Both the position numbers and the translations under genes were made by a program. Shown one piece after another: positions 6,595-6,768 of a stretch of 6,768 nt of DNA; position 1 is the stretch's first letter; each line of letters starts with the position of its first letter. The notes beneath the pieces are model-generated. The model made no database searches and was not told the DNA's origin. It saw only the letters and a program-made list of their open reading frames with translations. The stretch comes from Myxococcales bacterium (GTDB taxonomy: Bacteria > Myxococcota > Polyangia > Fen-1088): positions 19,619-26,386 of the forward strand of contig PMBY01000499.1 of the NCBI GenBank assembly GCA_003153875.1, written 5' to 3'.

Positions 6595-6617
6595 TGGGGA
6601 CCCTGGGAGGGTCCCCA
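6595..6617. repeat. Second perfect hairpin downstream of the terminator
   Basis: TGGGGACCCT (6595-6604) and AGGGTCCCCA (6608-6617) form a perfect 10-bp stem with a GGG loop. No T-tract follows on either strand, so it is not a second intrinsic terminator. It may be an intergenic repeat unit or a protein-binding palindrome. It overlaps the TTGAGATGGG element at 6589-6598. Confidence 0.7.
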
Positions 6618-6768
6618 AACCCTTCGGCCCCCCACCCGCCACCCCACCCCACCCCGCTCGCTTCCCCCTTCGGGGACTTCGGGACCTGCACCTTCCCCAC
6701 CACACCCGCTCGCTACGCTCGCGCCCTCGCGCTCGGCCTCGCGCGATGGTGCGCCGCCGGCGAGGGTG
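6618..6768. other. Non-coding low-complexity C-rich tail with no gene seen
   Basis: No ORF with protein-like composition is visible. The stretch contains C-runs separated by single A (6628-6655), a small TCCCC/GGGGA hairpin with a CTTC loop (6663-6676), and CGCTCG/CTCGCG-type simple repeats from 6708 onward. The C-runs give a G-quadruplex-capable G-tract on the minus strand. This is probably upstream or intergenic DNA of a gene beyond the right edge. Confidence 0.55.

Overview
The window is a GC-rich bacterial chromosomal fragment. It carries a cyanophycin synthetase-type ligase, an iron superoxide dismutase, a purine nucleoside phosphorylase, a large alpha-helical-repeat protein and two Cys-rich predicted lipoproteins. 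Protein style (Gly/Ser/Pro-rich spacers after the lipobox, Cys-rich secreted hypotheticals, high-GC codon use) suggests a myxobacterium-like member of the Myxococcota, probably Polyangia. This is an inference from pattern only. I see no transposase, integrase, tRNA, rRNA or CRISPR array.

Layout, left to right. (1) 1-1146, plus strand: the C-terminal part of a cyanophycin synthetase (CphA), cut by the left edge. (2) 1147-1419: a convergent intergenic region with GC-rich direct and inverted repeats. (3) 1420-1998, minus: Fe-type superoxide dismutase, GTG start with a strong ribosome binding site. (4) 2106-2417, minus: a 103-residue putative lipoprotein with a CX3C...CXC motif. (5) 2517-4550, minus: a roughly 677-residue helical-repeat protein of unknown function with a Cys/His cluster near its C-terminus. 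(6) 4551-4682: a spacer with a degenerate 6-base tandem repeat. (7) 4683-5519, minus: trimeric-type purine nucleoside phosphorylase. (8) 5520-5703: a divergent promoter region with a perfect 8-base palindrome. (9) 5704-6531, plus: a 275-residue, lower-GC, Cys-rich secreted lipoprotein ending at a textbook intrinsic terminator. (10) 6582-6768: non-coding DNA with a second hairpin, a G-quadruplex-capable tract on the minus strand and low-complexity repeats.

The minus-strand genes run PNP, helical-repeat protein, small lipoprotein, SOD. PNP and the helical-repeat gene may be co-transcribed. The small lipoprotein and SOD each have about 100 bases of leader and a good ribosome binding site, so they may be separate units. 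The genes do not form an obvious pathway: nitrogen/carbon storage, purine salvage, oxidative stress defence and cell-envelope proteins sit side by side.

I found no convincing complete novel system. The most interesting signals are near-identical inverted TTGAGATGGG elements on either side of the lower-GC lipoprotein gene, a 9-base word (GCGAGGGCG) found four times and noticed only between genes, and three uncharacterised proteins with conserved-looking Cys motifs.
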